Assembly (NCBI GenBank): GCA_018398765.1
Contig: JAHBMJ010000444.1
Span: forward strand, 74,033 to 128,019
DNA length: 53,987 bases
Source: Chromera velia
Lineage: Eukaryota; Sar; Chromeraceae
Reading direction: 5' to 3'
Shown: in pieces, positions 23,970 to 36,223 of the stretch
Layout of the letters: each line of letters begins with the position of its first letter
How positions within the stretch are numbered: the stretch's first letter is position 1
The notes under the pieces: generated by a model
Seen by the model: the letters and a program-made list of their open reading frames with translations, nothing else
Told to the model about the DNA's origin: nothing
The model's database searches: none
Program-made: the position numbers and the translations under genes

Positions 23970-26898
23970 TATCTCTCCTCTCGCGCATCGTGTGCATTGC
24001 TGAATGAGCGCGAGAAAAGCCACAAGCGGCCTTGCTTTCTCGGTGGTGTTTTCTTAGCGATGTCCCTTCCATCGATAGAGAGGACCGACCATGAAGTGTG
24101 GCCACTTTGCTCTGATCTCTTTCACGATCGGAAGAAAGGCAGGGTCTGCAAACTGCACGTACGCACGTCCGAGCACAACAATCGATTGAGCGGCCTCCAG
24201 TGCTTCGTTCACTCTTCATGACATGCACGTCATCCAATTCAGAAAGAAACAGATGAACCTCGCGGCCTGGCGCCTACCGCACGGTGTGAGGGATGGCACG
24301 GCGGACATCGCATGCAGATGCAGTGAAAATGAAAGAAGAGGGAGTACTGGTCGGTTGAGACAGAGAGAGGAACCAAGCAGCGGAAGATTGCACTTGCATA
24401 CGTGTATGTGCGAATGGATGCGGTAAAAGGAGACTGACAAGGTCTCTCCTGAAGAGCCGGGTCCTTTCTTCGAGCAGCTCGAATGCCTCTCGTCTGACTA
24501 CCAGGGCACATCCTTCGTTCGATCTGCTGACTTTCTTCTGCAGGCATTTCATTCATCCCTCCGGCCATTCATCTATCCCATGCATGTACCTGTGGATGCT
24601 ACCACAGCCTTTCTATCAATTAGTCTACGGAAATGTTTCGGTAATTACTCGGGCAGTCAGTCGAGTGTATGAGTTTGCAGACTTGACTCTCTATCAGAAG
24701 AAGAAAACAAAAAGCATTGGAATGATGAAAAATCTTTTACAGTTCGGTTGGAATCTACAAAGTACTCGTGCATCTTTTTACTGATTGAACAGCCAGCCAG
24801 CCCTTTTTGAAGCAGACACGTTGGAGGAGAATGGAAATGGGACCAAAAATGAAAAGGAAGAAGAGATAGTCAGAGAGGGACGCTCGATGATGTCCGTGAA
24901 GCCTGACTGACTGACTGACACAGAAGAGGCGATAGAAAGAGGACTCCGGATAGAGCGCCGTGAGGTACTCCTCATAGAAGGCCTTTGAGCTGCAATAGGA
25001 GAGCAAAACAAGCTTTGAGACAGAAAACGGGGGTGAAAGGAAAGACTCGAATACGCAGAAAGGAGAGGATGCGAAAAAAAAAGTTTTGGCTGGACTGAAA
25101 TCACCAATCATCGGCAGAGGAAAGGCAGCTAGCAAGTAGTGAGAAAGATGGCAAGAATTAATCGACTCGGAAGAAGAAGGCCATCCAAGGAGAATACGAC
25201 AGAGAGAGTTTGTACGTACAAAAACAAAAGGAAGGAAGGAACAAACGACTGCGACTTGACGGACGGACCATTCTTGAAGACAGAGGATGTCTGCATCGAT
25301 CTGCTGCATCTCTCTTCCAAGAAGTGCACGACGATAACGGGCGTCGAGATCCGCAGCTGTTGCATACGGGTACATATCTTGGACCGCCACAGGAGTGCGT
25401 GCATAGACAGGCGCCAGGATGTTGAAAGAGCATATTGAGAACATGCGATCACTTTGGTCTTCTAGAGACGAGAGTGATCCTCTCGCTCTCGCTTTCATTT
25501 CCACGTACTTTTTCATCCGTTCCTCCCTCCACCCTCTCAAAGGACCTTCTCTCACTTTTCCGACCACTTTGGAAGATCCGAACTCAGGAAGGCGCGGATG
25601 AAAGGCCTTGATGAAGATTTCCTTTCCGACGCTATCGGCAGGGGGGGAGAAGACAACACCCGTGTGAAGCAGTCGAGAGGAGGAGGGCGGGGAGGACGAA
25701 CTCTTAGCACCACTAGAACCATCACCGCTACTGCTACTACCACTACTATTACCAGTTGCACTCCCGCTAACGGACGGGGGTTCGCCTTCCCACCATTCGA
25801 ACGTGAAGTCCTCTGCAGTTGCAAATTCTGTCTGTGCGTGCACCGCCAAGGGATGGTCCACCAGAGCGTGACAATTGACTGAAAAGTCGAGAAGCGTTGG
25901 GGGATTGACGATAATCTCGAGTGACTTTGATCCTATTTGGAGACTCGAAGCCTTCCGGAAAGCCTCCTCGCACTTCCACTCATCAGGTACTGATTCTCCT
26001 GAAAGAGACAGGAGACAGACCTCTAACGCGGGGGGTTCTGGGGCAGGAGGTGCCGTGTCTGCTTGGGTGGCACCATCTGTATGTGGAGCGTTTTCTGTTT
26101 TCTGCTTCTTGGGGTTTTGTTTTTTCGGTTTCGGTTTGCCTTTGTTGAGCGCCTTTTCGACGTTGATCTTGATGCGGGGGAGAAGCTTAGACACCGGCTC
26201 TGCAACTCCACGCACATCAATGGAAGAAGCACAGAAGGGAGAAAAGAGACGCGAATCAGAATCAAACCGAAGAACAGTTTGGGCCAACACGCTTGTCATC
26301 TCGTTGAACCAAAACCAATACAAGACCGACATGAAAGGATTTTTCACAACTGCAGGTATTCACAGAGGGACAGCCATCGCACGAACGGACAAGAGAAAAT
26401 ATGTCAAAGGGCCAGACAGAGACTCGGAGCGGAGACCTTTACCGGAGACCCGAAGGATTCTGTGAAAGAAAATGCCGAACCACCTCGAGATATTTGCTGA
26501 TACGCAAATGTCCCCCTCTCATTCTTTTTCTTCACAAACTCACCGTCTTTCAAGCGGTTCAAGTTCATTCGACTTCCGTTCCAGAAGAGCGACACCATCA
26601 AATTCGGTTCCTCCTCCACGATCCGAACCACAGCATGAGAATCCGCAGCAGCAGTACTGCTACCGCTCCCTCCAGGCGTACTGTTCATTCCTCTTGAGTT
26701 CAGAATAGCAAAGGGACTCACAGCACGACTGGGAATGCAAATAAATTTGTCTGGCGGTTCGGTGCTGCAAAGCACGGAAGGAGACGGGAAACCAAAAAGA
26801 CGAGACGGCAGGAAGCCTGGACGCCGCAGACCGACTGAAGAGACAGAGGAGATGTGGCTACAAAGGCTCAAGAGATGAAGAATCTTCTTGCAATGCAT
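21671..26898 (-). CDS. PDE12-like 2'-5' phosphodiesterase / poly(A) nuclease (EEP superfamily)
   Basis: Ten exons: 26898-26544, 26199-25269, 24989-24920, 24537-24435, 24202-24090, 23748-23632, 23311-23164, 22971-22616, 22432-22331 and 21802-21671. All are in phase and give 808 residues. The least certain joint is exon 4/5. Family marks are ordered as expected: ICSFNILAP, the metal-binding Glu in CLQE (E428), EGCALVVRR, GNSHFFFHP (H555), GDLNSHP (D605, N607), a TNYV...LDWIFTD block, and the terminal SDH (D790, H791). The N-terminal portion matches the PDE12 layout: a Leu/Ser/Arg-rich leader that could be a mitochondrial presequence, a basic Lys/Pro stretch, then a beta-rich domain. Known homologues degrade 2'-5' oligoadenylate and trim poly(A) tails in mitochondria. 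ATG 26898 is chosen because the frame upstream has only TTG. A Glu-rich insert lies in exon 8. Confidence 0.88.
23936..23967. repeat. (AC)16 microsatellite in a PDE12-like gene intron
   Basis: An uninterrupted AC run lies between exons 5 and 6. Confidence 0.95.
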
Positions 26899-29402
26899 CC
26901 GAACCCTGCTACCCGGAAATGAAAGTCTTCCGGTGGAGAAGACCGGAACGGACCTACACCAGGGTTTGGGGAGACACCCGCGGCCACTCAAATCAAGAAT
27001 CAGAACAAATCAAGGCAAATTGTCCGTTGCCACAAGAAACTGAACGACTTGGACAGGAACACCCAGAATTCATTTTTGCCGCTTGTAGCGCTTCTTAGAC
27101 GTGCGCATTATCATGCATTACCCAAGGAAGGTACCCAGTCAATGATTTCGGCATCATGACAGTTTCCTCATGCACATATGCATACAAATTTGTTGAATTC
27201 TCTTTCTGGAGCTCGCGCGCATAACGCGCCCATGCACCTGAACTCTCGAAAAAACCTCAAACGGCCGGGTACATGGAGTGAGACGACATGAGACGGTGAC
27301 TACGCTTCTATAGACATTTTCTGGCTAATGTCTTTCCATGATTTTTTTAAAAAGTTAAGCAAAAATCTAAAAAAATAATTAATACAACCTGAAAATACCT
27401 GAAGACTAAAGAACCTAGCGCGGAACTACTTGGGAGGTCTGATACGTTACCATGCATATAAGCGCTTTCCATGTAAGCTGCACATCGGATATTCGGCATT
27501 AGGGCGGGACGCCAATCCTTCGAACATAAATCCTAATCCTAATCAATCAAAAAAGTTAAATTAAAAAAATTAAGCTTTATCAAGCCGCTAAACTTTTTTT
27601 ACAAATACTGACATACTGAAGTTTACTGAAGTTGTAGTAATTGAACAAAACTTTTACATACTATGAAGCGTTTTAAATGAACCTTCGATAATACCAGTAA
27701 AAAGGAGGACCTGGTTTTAAAGAGTTGAAAGGAGCCTAGCAAAGAGGCTTAATTAAAAGAACTGAAAATTAAACAGCATAGGTTGAATACTATGCTGAAT
27801 CTAAAGGGCGTATAGCTGTAGTAGAGGCTAAATAGAATCAATCTACACTCCTTCTTTCCCTTTTTCACCCAGACTCGGCGAAGTCATTTAAGTCAATCTC
27901 GCACTATTTTCTCAACAAAGAAGATTCAGGAAGCGCGAAAGGAGGGAAGGGAAAGGGAATGGCGCACACAACCTGTAAATTTCACGAACATGCACCGGTT
28001 CGAATTAATTCGGAAACTCATTTATTTATTCAGTGGTGCGTGCATCGACATGCATGCATTCATTCCATCACAGTATTCACACGGCATCGCCACTATTGTC
28101 AAGAGCTTAAAAGCGAATGAATTATCTCTGTCGACGGGACTCTTCCCCTTCCCCCCCTTCGGCACAATCATCAAAAGAACAAAAGCGGATCAAAACACAT
28201 TGAAGCGCACATTCTTGAGACTGTCCGATCGATATTAAAGATAAAAGGCACGGACTACAGGTGAGAGATGGGAAGGTGGGTGGGCAAGAGCCGCTGCGTT
28301 GAGAGTCGGTGAAAGGAAGAAAATAAAAAGATAAAGGCAGAAGCATCCTTCCTGGATTTTCTCGTGGCGGCCCCACTCCCCCTGCAAAGTCTCTCGAGAT
28401 CTCAGTGTTTCCCTCTTTTTCTGAGCAATACACGTCCTTCTTCTCACTCCCCCACCGCCTTCTTCCCTTCCTTCCCCTGGTGCGGATCTCCCCTTTCCCC
28501 TCTCTCTGTTCATCTCCCTTTCTTTGTTCATTATTGCCTGTCCAGTACGAAGATTTCAACGTCTCTTCATCTATACAAACAAGTGCATACCAGCTCCATT
28601 TTACTTCCTCCCTAATCCTAGCTGCAACCTCTCTAAAACGCTTACTGACTTACTTTTCACCCAAGAGCCTAGCTATTTCTTCCTCCCTGATTCTAACTGC
28701 AGTCTGTCTGAAGCATTGACTGACTTTTCGCTCAAGAGCCTAGCTGTTTCTTCCTTACTAATCCTAGCTGCGACCTCTCTAAATCATCTCCATTGAACCG
28801 CGCCCCCCCCCACTTTTCACTTCTTCGTGTGCTTTCTTCCGTTTTTCTTTGCTTCCCCACTCTTACCACTGTAAATGCAGCAGGTCTCCTTAATGCTTAC
28901 ACGCCCCCCCTCCCTCCCTTCCCCCATGCACCCTCCCGCGTTGAACAAAAGCCCCACCCTCCCTCCCTGCAGGAATCAACTTCAACCCCCCTCACACACA
29001 TTCATCCATTCACAAACAAACAAACAAACAGGCGGAAGGAAACACTCCCATGCAGCAGGCAGCGCCACTCCCAACACCCACGTCTCTGCAATTCACTTTC
29101 CAACCTCAAACCCCACTTTGCGCTCTCCCCTTTCGCACCATCACTCTAAATCAACTCGTCCCTCCTTCCCTCCCCTGCTCAATTGAACCCCGTATCACTT
29201 CTTCTTTCACGCCCAGGCATCAACACTGGAAAAAGAGAAGACCGGGGACCGTCGAGAATCCCCGACCACCCCTGCCCGAACCACCCAACGGCATATCATA
29301 TCAGCAAATCCTTCTTTCACATAACGATTCTCTCTCGCCAAAGCCTGTTTGTTCTCCCTACCTTACCCCCCAAAACATTTCCTTGTGAACGGGTGGGTCC
29401 TC
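26899..29402. other. Intergenic region: PDE12-like promoter side, AT island, tandem repeats
   Basis: Sequence just right of 26898 is the upstream region of the minus-strand PDE12-like gene. An AT-rich island fills 27300-27860, including poly-A/T runs and CTAATC repeats near 27530. From 27860 to 29400 the plus strand is C/T-rich with long open frames of Pro/Ser/Thr composition but no recognisable domain. The right end holds the 3' flank of the transportin gene. Confidence 0.5.
28604..28790. repeat. Imperfect tandem repeat, ~71-bp unit, 2.6 copies
   Basis: The block tcctccctaatcctagctgc ... caagagcctagct recurs at about 28605, 28676 and 28748 with scattered substitutions. The third copy is truncated. 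Confidence 0.75.
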
Positions 29403-32400
29403 TTACAAGCCGTAGCAAGTTTTGAGAACGGACTGGGAATCTTGTGGGAGGCGCTGGAAGAGTGTGTCCCACTGTGAGTTGAATTGGGTCTTGCACGAGG
29501 AGAGGATGAAGGCGATGTCCCCCCTGAGAACATCAGGGAGATGGGCGGGGGGGGAAGAGGCGAGAGTATCTGCAAGGGGTACGAAGGCATCTGCAGTCAG
29601 GGCGTGGGGATTTGCCTTCAGGAGTTTGACGAGACCCCCAAACGCGTTGATCTTCTCCCCATCGAACCTCGCTCCTTTCATGATGAAGCAGAAAGGGGTG
29701 AGGAACTCTGGCAAAGAGGCTGCCAGCTCCTGCGGCCATGCACTGCCGATTCTTGCCAGCGTGATGCATGCATTTTGCAGCAGTGTGATGTGCTGGTTTG
29801 TCCTCTTGATCAACCGCACCAGCTGACCCCCGATGTCATTCACGTGGGGGCGGATGACTTCGGGGTTCTTGAAACAGATCTCACCGACTGCCCAACTGGC
29901 ATTGTTGCACACAGAGGTAGACGTCTTGTCGAGGTGTGTGACGAGGATCGGCAGGATCTGCGAGAACGCACAGATACAGAGAGAGAAACGTACACTTACG
30001 TAAACACTGATCATGGTATATGCATAACTACCTGCATGGACAGGGGCAGGTTTGGGGAGGTGAGGTGAAAAGAGCAGTGGAAGCAAAGAGTAGAGAGGAG
30101 TGGAGGGAAGAATTAGTAGAGATGAATGTGACATCAATCAATCAATGTCAGACAGACAGACTTTATCGTCTTTTCTTTTCCTTTTTTTCTTTCTTCATTC
30201 TCTTCTGTTTTTTTCTTTTGGCGCTCTCTCTCAGTGGAAGGGTACCAGAGCTCCAGGCCATGAGCGTACCCTGCGGCTCTTCCTTGCCCAGTGCAGGCTT
30301 ACGCCTTTGCACTTCCACATTCTTTCCATCTGGACTTGTTCGTTTCGTTCTTGTCCTTTCGTTTACGAGGCAGCAGCCGCAGCAGCAGGAGCAGCAGCCA
30401 GCCCCCCCCCAAACGCCACCAGCAGTGGCCATTATGCCTTTTCTTTTTTTCTGTTTTCGGGGGTTCCCTTTCTCCTTTCTTTTCTTCTTCTGGGGTTCCC
30501 TTTATCGTTTCCCAGCCCCTGTCTTCTTGCTGGATCTCTTCTTTTGCCCCCCCGCCCACATGAAAAGAATGCGTGTGCATGTGTGTATGTATGTGTGTGC
30601 GACGTGTGTATGCGTGACTGCTCACAGATATAAGGACCTGGAGGAAACCGTCCTTGTTCGGAAATAAGGAAAGATGACAGGCTATTCGAAAATAAGCAGG
30701 AGGGTTTCGTCACACTTCGATTGCACAGACAGACAGACAGACAGACAGACAGAGCCCGAGGAGGAACACAAAAGCTAGTTGCAGAGCCCATCTTCCTGCG
30801 CGACTCCGAGTTCTCTCCCTTCACTATTACAGACTACACGCAAAAAGACAGGCAGACAGACAAGACAGACATCACTCACAAGCAGATAAATCACTGTCAC
30901 AAACAGACAGGCAGGCGGGCAGAGATGGGCAGACCTGCGGGAGGATGCCATCAAGCACTTTGTGTGAATGCTTGGCAAGGTCCCCCACGAGTGCAAAGGC
31001 GCTCTGCTTGGTTTGCAGTGAGGGGTCGTTGCAACAGTGGACGAGGAGGGGGAGGAAGTTGTGGTTCTCTGACGAGACCAGCTCCAGAGTCTGTTCACGT
31101 AGCAACTCCACGATCGCAGCCAGCAGATCGAGGCCGACTTCGAGGAACGCCCCAGGGGGTCGTGTTGCAATCCTCTGCTGCCTCCAGGCCTCAAGCTCGG
31201 CAAGGTGAGCAGTGCACACGGTGCGGACACGAAAGACAAGGTCGGGAATGTATGGCTGTACGCACTGGATGGACGCGGCTGCTTCTGGCGTCCCCGCACT
31301 CTCCGAGAGAGCGTGCAGGATCCCAATCCAACACTCAGCCAGGGCCACGAGACAGTACTCGTCTTCCTTCATCGTTCCGAAACGCCTGTGAAGAGTTGGC
31401 AGGATCAACTGCACAGACAAAGAAAAGGTCACAGAGAGGAAAAGAGACAGAGACAGAGACCGTATGATTTGTTTTCAGATAAACATGCCTATGAACAGAC
31501 GAGCAGAAAGCGACACCGACAGACGCAGCACACGAACGTATGAAGGAAAGAGCGAACAGCAGGCAGTCCGCAAACCTCTCTCCTTCGACGGAGAAAAAAG
31601 AAAGCGCCTGCATCCCATGCCGGATCAGGAAAAATGAAGTGGCCCGCATAGAGAGGAGCGCCCCGCACGGGCAGCTTGAGGACCCACGGCCACCCCTCCC
31701 CCCCGGACACACTTCAGACAGACCTGGGTAAAGGTCTCGTTCCTTTTTATGTGCGGTCCGACCGCCTGTGCGAGGGTGCCGATGGCGTCGTAGAGGAGCA
31801 GCTGGTTCCGAGCTTGGTAGCTGTCGAAAGCCTTGCCGAGTGCTTGGCCGATGTCAGAGAGGAAGGGCACAAGGAGCTGTCCCGCTGCTTCCTCGAGTGT
31901 TGCAAAGGCTGAGCATGCCGCCTCCTGAACGCCCTTGTTGCTGTCAAGCACGCGGGTCAAGAGTGCCTCGAGGAGACGGGGAAGGAACGTCTGGCTCTGG
32001 GGAGGCAGAATCACCCAACCTGCGCATAAAAAGGGAGGAAGGAGGGGGGCGGGAATAATTCACCAAAGAAGAGGGGCAGTCAATGAGGCGGGAAGGAAAA
32101 CAGGAACGAAAGAAGACTGGGGGAAGGAAAGTGAAGACAATCGTCTTGAACTTCCACACGCGTTGAACTTCCATTGATCCACAGCTAAGCAATTCAGAGG
32201 CCTATGTGGCGGAAAGAGCAAAGACTGAACATTGCAATTTGAAAGAAACATCAGGTTCAGGCAAGAGAGACACACGGGAAGGGGCCGCCTCGGGAGGCCC
32301 ATGCAGGGCTGACAACCGAATGCCATTGAACAAAAGACCAGTAACACTTTGAGCCAGTCAGACGAAAACAGATGAAAGAGAGAAGAGAAGCGAAGAGAAG

Positions 32401-33856
32401 AAGAGACAAAGACTGCCCCTGTCGACCCACCAGAGAATCTCGCAAGCGTCCAGCAGCTGATGCTTCGAAGCAGGGGTTGCTCATGCCAAGTTGTCTTCAA
32501 CAACACTTCCACGACCTGCGGAAGGTGAGGAGCAAGGCCCTCCAAACACCCCGGAGCTATGGCTCCGAGCACAAGGACAGCACTCTCCTGCACCTCCCAG
32601 TTAGAGCTTTTCAATCGCTCATCAATTCTCGGCAGGAGAGGACCGAGGACTTCTGATTGATATCGGACCGCAAAGTTGTCCATCGCTAGCGCTGCTGCCT
32701 TCCTGACTGTCCACCCAGACCCCCACGTCGTCGTGCCCTCTTCCCTTTCCTCGTCATCGTCATCACACCCTTTACTCTCATGAAACCGGGGGGCGATGTC
32801 CGTTTCTTCATCCGGTTGGGCCGCGTTGTCTAGGCCTGTCTGTCTGTCAGTCATGGACAGATAGTCCCACTGTGAATACTGGGCATTCTCGACTAACAGG
32901 GGGAGGATAGATGGGAGAATACGGCGACACGGTTCTGCAATGGCGGGATAACGGAGGGCACGGGGCCAGAAATCCAAGGCCTCCAGACGGACGTTGTAGT
33001 CCTGATCCTGGGCACAACGGACAAAAAACTCAACTACTGGGTCCAGGGCCTGCAAAACCGTCGCCTCAATCGTATCAGGGTGGACCATAATCACCATCCC
33101 GGCACATACTGGCCGACGGACAGATGCGTCCGTATCAAGTGCCAAAGCGCCCAGCACCTGCCAATAATTATTCAAAAACTGGGCAAGGGGCTCACCGGGG
33201 GCGAAAGCGTTCACGTTGCCTGCAGCAAAAAAATTCAGACAGGTGACCGCACTCTTTCGTAAGAGCTTTTCTTTGACCGGTGCATCTGGCATTTGAGCCA
33301 TCGCCATCTGCAGAAGAGTGGGGATGAGCGTGCGCTCACAGTGGACCAGAAACGGGCCCTGCTCAAGGTGTTTGTACTGGTCTGTTTCATCCTCGCAGAT
33401 TTTCTGCAGAGTGGACAGTGCACCCTCGACAATCGACTGGTCTTGGTTCTGCACTGCTTCGAAAAGGGAATTCATGATCTCGGGCCAATTTTCAATACCC
33501 CCGTAAGTGACAATCGTCGTGATAATACTCCCCCCCGTCTCCCTGACGACCTTCTGGGGATCCATAATTGCCTGGGGGATTACTCCCTTCACATAGGCAA
33601 TATCAGGAGTCCCTTCAGACGGTGCGAGTGCCCTGATGAGAAGGTTCTTCAGCTGTAAACCTGCCATCTGACGAATTTGGGGGGCTAAACTGGTCTGGAA
33701 CAAAAATATGTGGGAGAGATACTTCATGGCGTCCGGGTGCTGTTCCAACATTTGCATCCCTTGTGCCACTCTCTTTTGCACTTCATTGTCAGGTACAGTG
33801 GCCTGCTGAAAGAGCTGCACCGCCTCCTGCAAGGCGGCTTGGTCGGGCTGCCACAT
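29403..33856 (-). CDS. TNPO1: Transportin (karyopherin-beta2) nuclear import receptor
   Basis: Four exons, 33856-32431, 32019-31724, 31408-30935 and 29957-29403, give 916 residues, near the usual ~890-900. The protein is a HEAT-repeat solenoid that carries PY-NLS cargo such as RNA-binding proteins through the nuclear pore and is released by Ran-GTP. It starts MWQP, like the family, followed by the Ran-binding N-terminal repeats. An acidic segment with four Asp and several Glu near residues 364-374 sits where transportins have the H8 loop that ejects cargo. Exon 2 carries a very conserved stretch (NKGVQEAACSAFATLEEAAG). Exon 4 carries SVCNNASWAVGEI and ends in the family's CYGL-like terminus. 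All splice sites are GT-AG in phase 1/0/0. It is divergent from the ORF at 34642. The symbol is given by homology. Confidence 0.93.
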
Positions 33857-34641
33857 GATCGTCCGTCAGTCAGATGGAATGCCCGAATCCGTCCCCTCCC
33901 ACTCCCTCACTCGCACCCTCTCCGTGCACGCTTTTTTGTCTGGCGCTGGACCCAGAGAGAGGAACACCAAGGAGAACGATGAGGAAGGGAGTCAGGGCGA
34001 GCTTGACAAATGTTACAATAAAACCCTTTCCCCCATTTTTCTCTTTGCCCTAGTCTCTTGCAAGAGGAGACGAAGAAGAGAGGACAGCTTACAAATGACT
34101 CACGCAAACAAAGAGCAACCCCAGTACCACTGTCGTCGCGAATTCGTATCATACATGAATTTTATTCAATGAACTGATGGAGAGTGCGAAGCACATAGTG
34201 CGACTCATCATGGAGTGTCATGACCACTGTCATCACAGAAAGTTGTCTATATATAGCTCAAAGAATGGACGTTTTGGAGACTGCACAGAATTCAGTGCGT
34301 GTATACGCGTTCGCACGGAGTAGGTGAGATTCACAAAAGTGGCACTTACGCAATTCACAGATGCAACTCGGACCATACTCGGACCTGCGCTCACTCAGTG
34401 CCGACTACAGTACCTTGTGCCTTCCAGAGTTCTCAAATTCCCTCAAGTCAAGGGATAGTGGTGTATGGATGTGTAATGATGTGTATGGAGACTAAAAGAT
34501 TGACTCTTCAACGTGACACTGTCCCAGACCCAGAAAAGCTGCAAAGAATTCGAGAGGCGAGCAGTAGATCTTATTCGAAAATTCTTCCGTCTCCTGTTCA
34601 ACCAATCCCCTGACATCCAAGATTGTTGTCCCTAAAGCGCC
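33857..34641. promoter_or_regulatory. Divergent upstream region of transportin and the P-loop-like ORF
   Basis: This 785-bp interval must hold both promoters if the plus-strand ORF is expressed. A TATATATA-like tract at 34250-34256 and a purine-rich stretch at 34065-34085 are visible, but I cannot assign start sites. Confidence 0.4.
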
Positions 34642-35196
34642 ATGCAGACGCCTCAAAATGCGAACTCAGCGGGCGTAAAGTCTCCTGGGGTCATTGTGAT
34701 TCCAGGCGGTGGTGGGAAGTCTAGTTTGGTCTCCAAGTTTGGAAATCTTTTTGTCGATATCGACAGCTACTGGGATGCTGAAGGAGACGTGGAGTCTAAA
34801 ATGATCAAAGACTGGCAGGCAGCACGTTCGTCGGGAGATTTACACGCGGAAAAGGCACTAGTAGATGAGTGCGTCTTATTCAAGGCAAAAGAATGTGAGC
34901 GGCTGGGAACGGGGGGGAGGGTGGTTCTCGTTCAGATTCCTGAACAGGCGATGATCATTTTGGGCTCCAGCCCAGTTTCTGAAAAACCTGAAATAGTTGA
35001 CGACCGCTTGTTAGTCCTCAGCCCGACTTCCTCTCTCCACGCCGAGGCCCTTGAGGCAAAGGGAGAGCCTGAGTGGGTGAGAGATATCTGCAGGGTCCAG
35101 CGGGAGAAGGTGAACTCCCACGGACAGGTGGAAGAGTACTCCTCATGGGACGCTCTGGCAGAAAGGGCCTGTGCATTTGCCCTCAAGTACATTTAG
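34642..35196 (+). CDS. Small intronless protein with P-loop-like GGGGKS motif, function unknown
   Basis: ATG 34642 to TAG 35196, 184 codons without introns. After a short polar leader, a hydrophobic beta-strand VIVIP is followed by GGGGKS (residues 22-27), then a second strand FVDID with acidic residues. That order of strand, P-loop, helix and DxD strand is typical of small nucleotide kinases and related NTPases. The remainder is mixed alpha/beta, with a LVLSP strand near residue 130 and a Trp/Arg-containing helix. No lid or base-binding motif is evident, so substrate is unknown. The lack of introns beside intron-rich neighbours would fit retroposition or horizontal origin. A good donor (GTGAGT) begins two bases after the stop, so the transcript may have a spliced 3' UTR. 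Confidence 0.6.
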   Translation: MQTPQNANSAGVKSPGVIVIPGGGGKSSLVSKFGNLFVDIDSYWDAEGDVESKMIKDWQAARSSGDLHAEKALVDECVLFKAKECERLGTGGRVVLVQIPEQAMIILGSSPVSEKPEIVDDRLLVLSPTSSLHAEALEAKGEPEWVRDICRVQREKVNSHGQVEEYSSWDALAERACAFALKYI

Positions 35197-35639
35197 ATGT
35201 GAGTCAAAGTGAGGCCTCGGTGTATTGATGTGACAGTCAGAATGTCATACGGGCCTGCAGGTGGAAGTTTCACGGAAGTCTGCAGCGTGTAGACGGGTCT
35301 GTTCGGGGCTTCCGTCTACAGGAAACAGGGGTGCTGCAGGAAAAGCGGATAGCGGCAGTGAAATTTGTGGACGTAGACTTGATGAATTCCTTCTTGGGAA
35401 AGTGTTGAGGTCAGGCTCTGTTGAGGGCTTTGGTTAGCAGTTCGGCTTCCTGTCGGGAAGGGGAACAATAAATCGGGGTTCATCGGAAATGTTTTGAAAC
35501 TCTTGTTGGCAGTGTGACTGCCTCTTCGTCTGTCTTGCCTGCCTCCGCGACTTCTCTCTCTCTTTCTCACTCTCTCTTTCTCTCGTCTCTCGTGTCTCTC
35601 GCTCTCTCTCTCTCTGAGTCTCTCTCGCTCTCTCACACA

Positions 35640-35763
<124 letters not shown>

Positions 35764-36067
35764 GAGAGAGACAGAGAGACAGACAGACAGACAGAAAGGG
35801 AGTGCTGCAGCGCACGCAGATTCACAGTGAGGCGAGGGGGCGGAAAGACGTAAATAATGACTGAAAACATGACACCCACGGACCCTCACACGCAGACACA
35901 TACGCGCGCGGTGCTTGCCTTCTTCTGGAGCATGTGGCCCTCATGCTCTGCTTCATGCTTTTGAAAGTAATGTCTACAGGTGGCCGTGAGTATCTCTCAT
36001 TAGAACTGTGCCTCAAGTCTTATCACGCTCTGATGATTATACTCTTGTGAGATTTCAATGCCTGCAG

Positions 36068-36223
36068 GGAATAGAGAGCGGTCGGAACAACTCAGACGTC
36101 GAGAAGCAGACATACCAAGAAGCCTACCATCGGGATCGCGACGCGGCAGCTTGCGAAAAGAATGAAGAGCTCAGCGCTCTGTTGCCAGAGTGTATGGAGT
36201 GTTCACGGTTGGTCTCCACGTGA
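36068..36223 (+). CDS. Possible terminal exon of an unidentified gene
   Basis: After a tgcctgcag acceptor at 36061-36067, an open stretch of about 50 codons is rich in Glu, Asp and Arg with non-repetitive composition, unlike the surrounding sequence. It ends at a TGA at 36221-36223. The matching upstream exon is not identified. It might be the spliced 3' end of the transcript starting near 34642, in which case it could be untranslated. Confidence 0.25.
   Translation, partial: GIESGRNNSDVEKQTYQEAYHRDRDAAACEKNEELSALLPECMECSRLVST

Noticed and set aside
27520-27545. CCTAATCCTAATC as telomere-like repeat
   Set aside because: Only about two units, and not a TTTAGGG or TTAGGG pattern.
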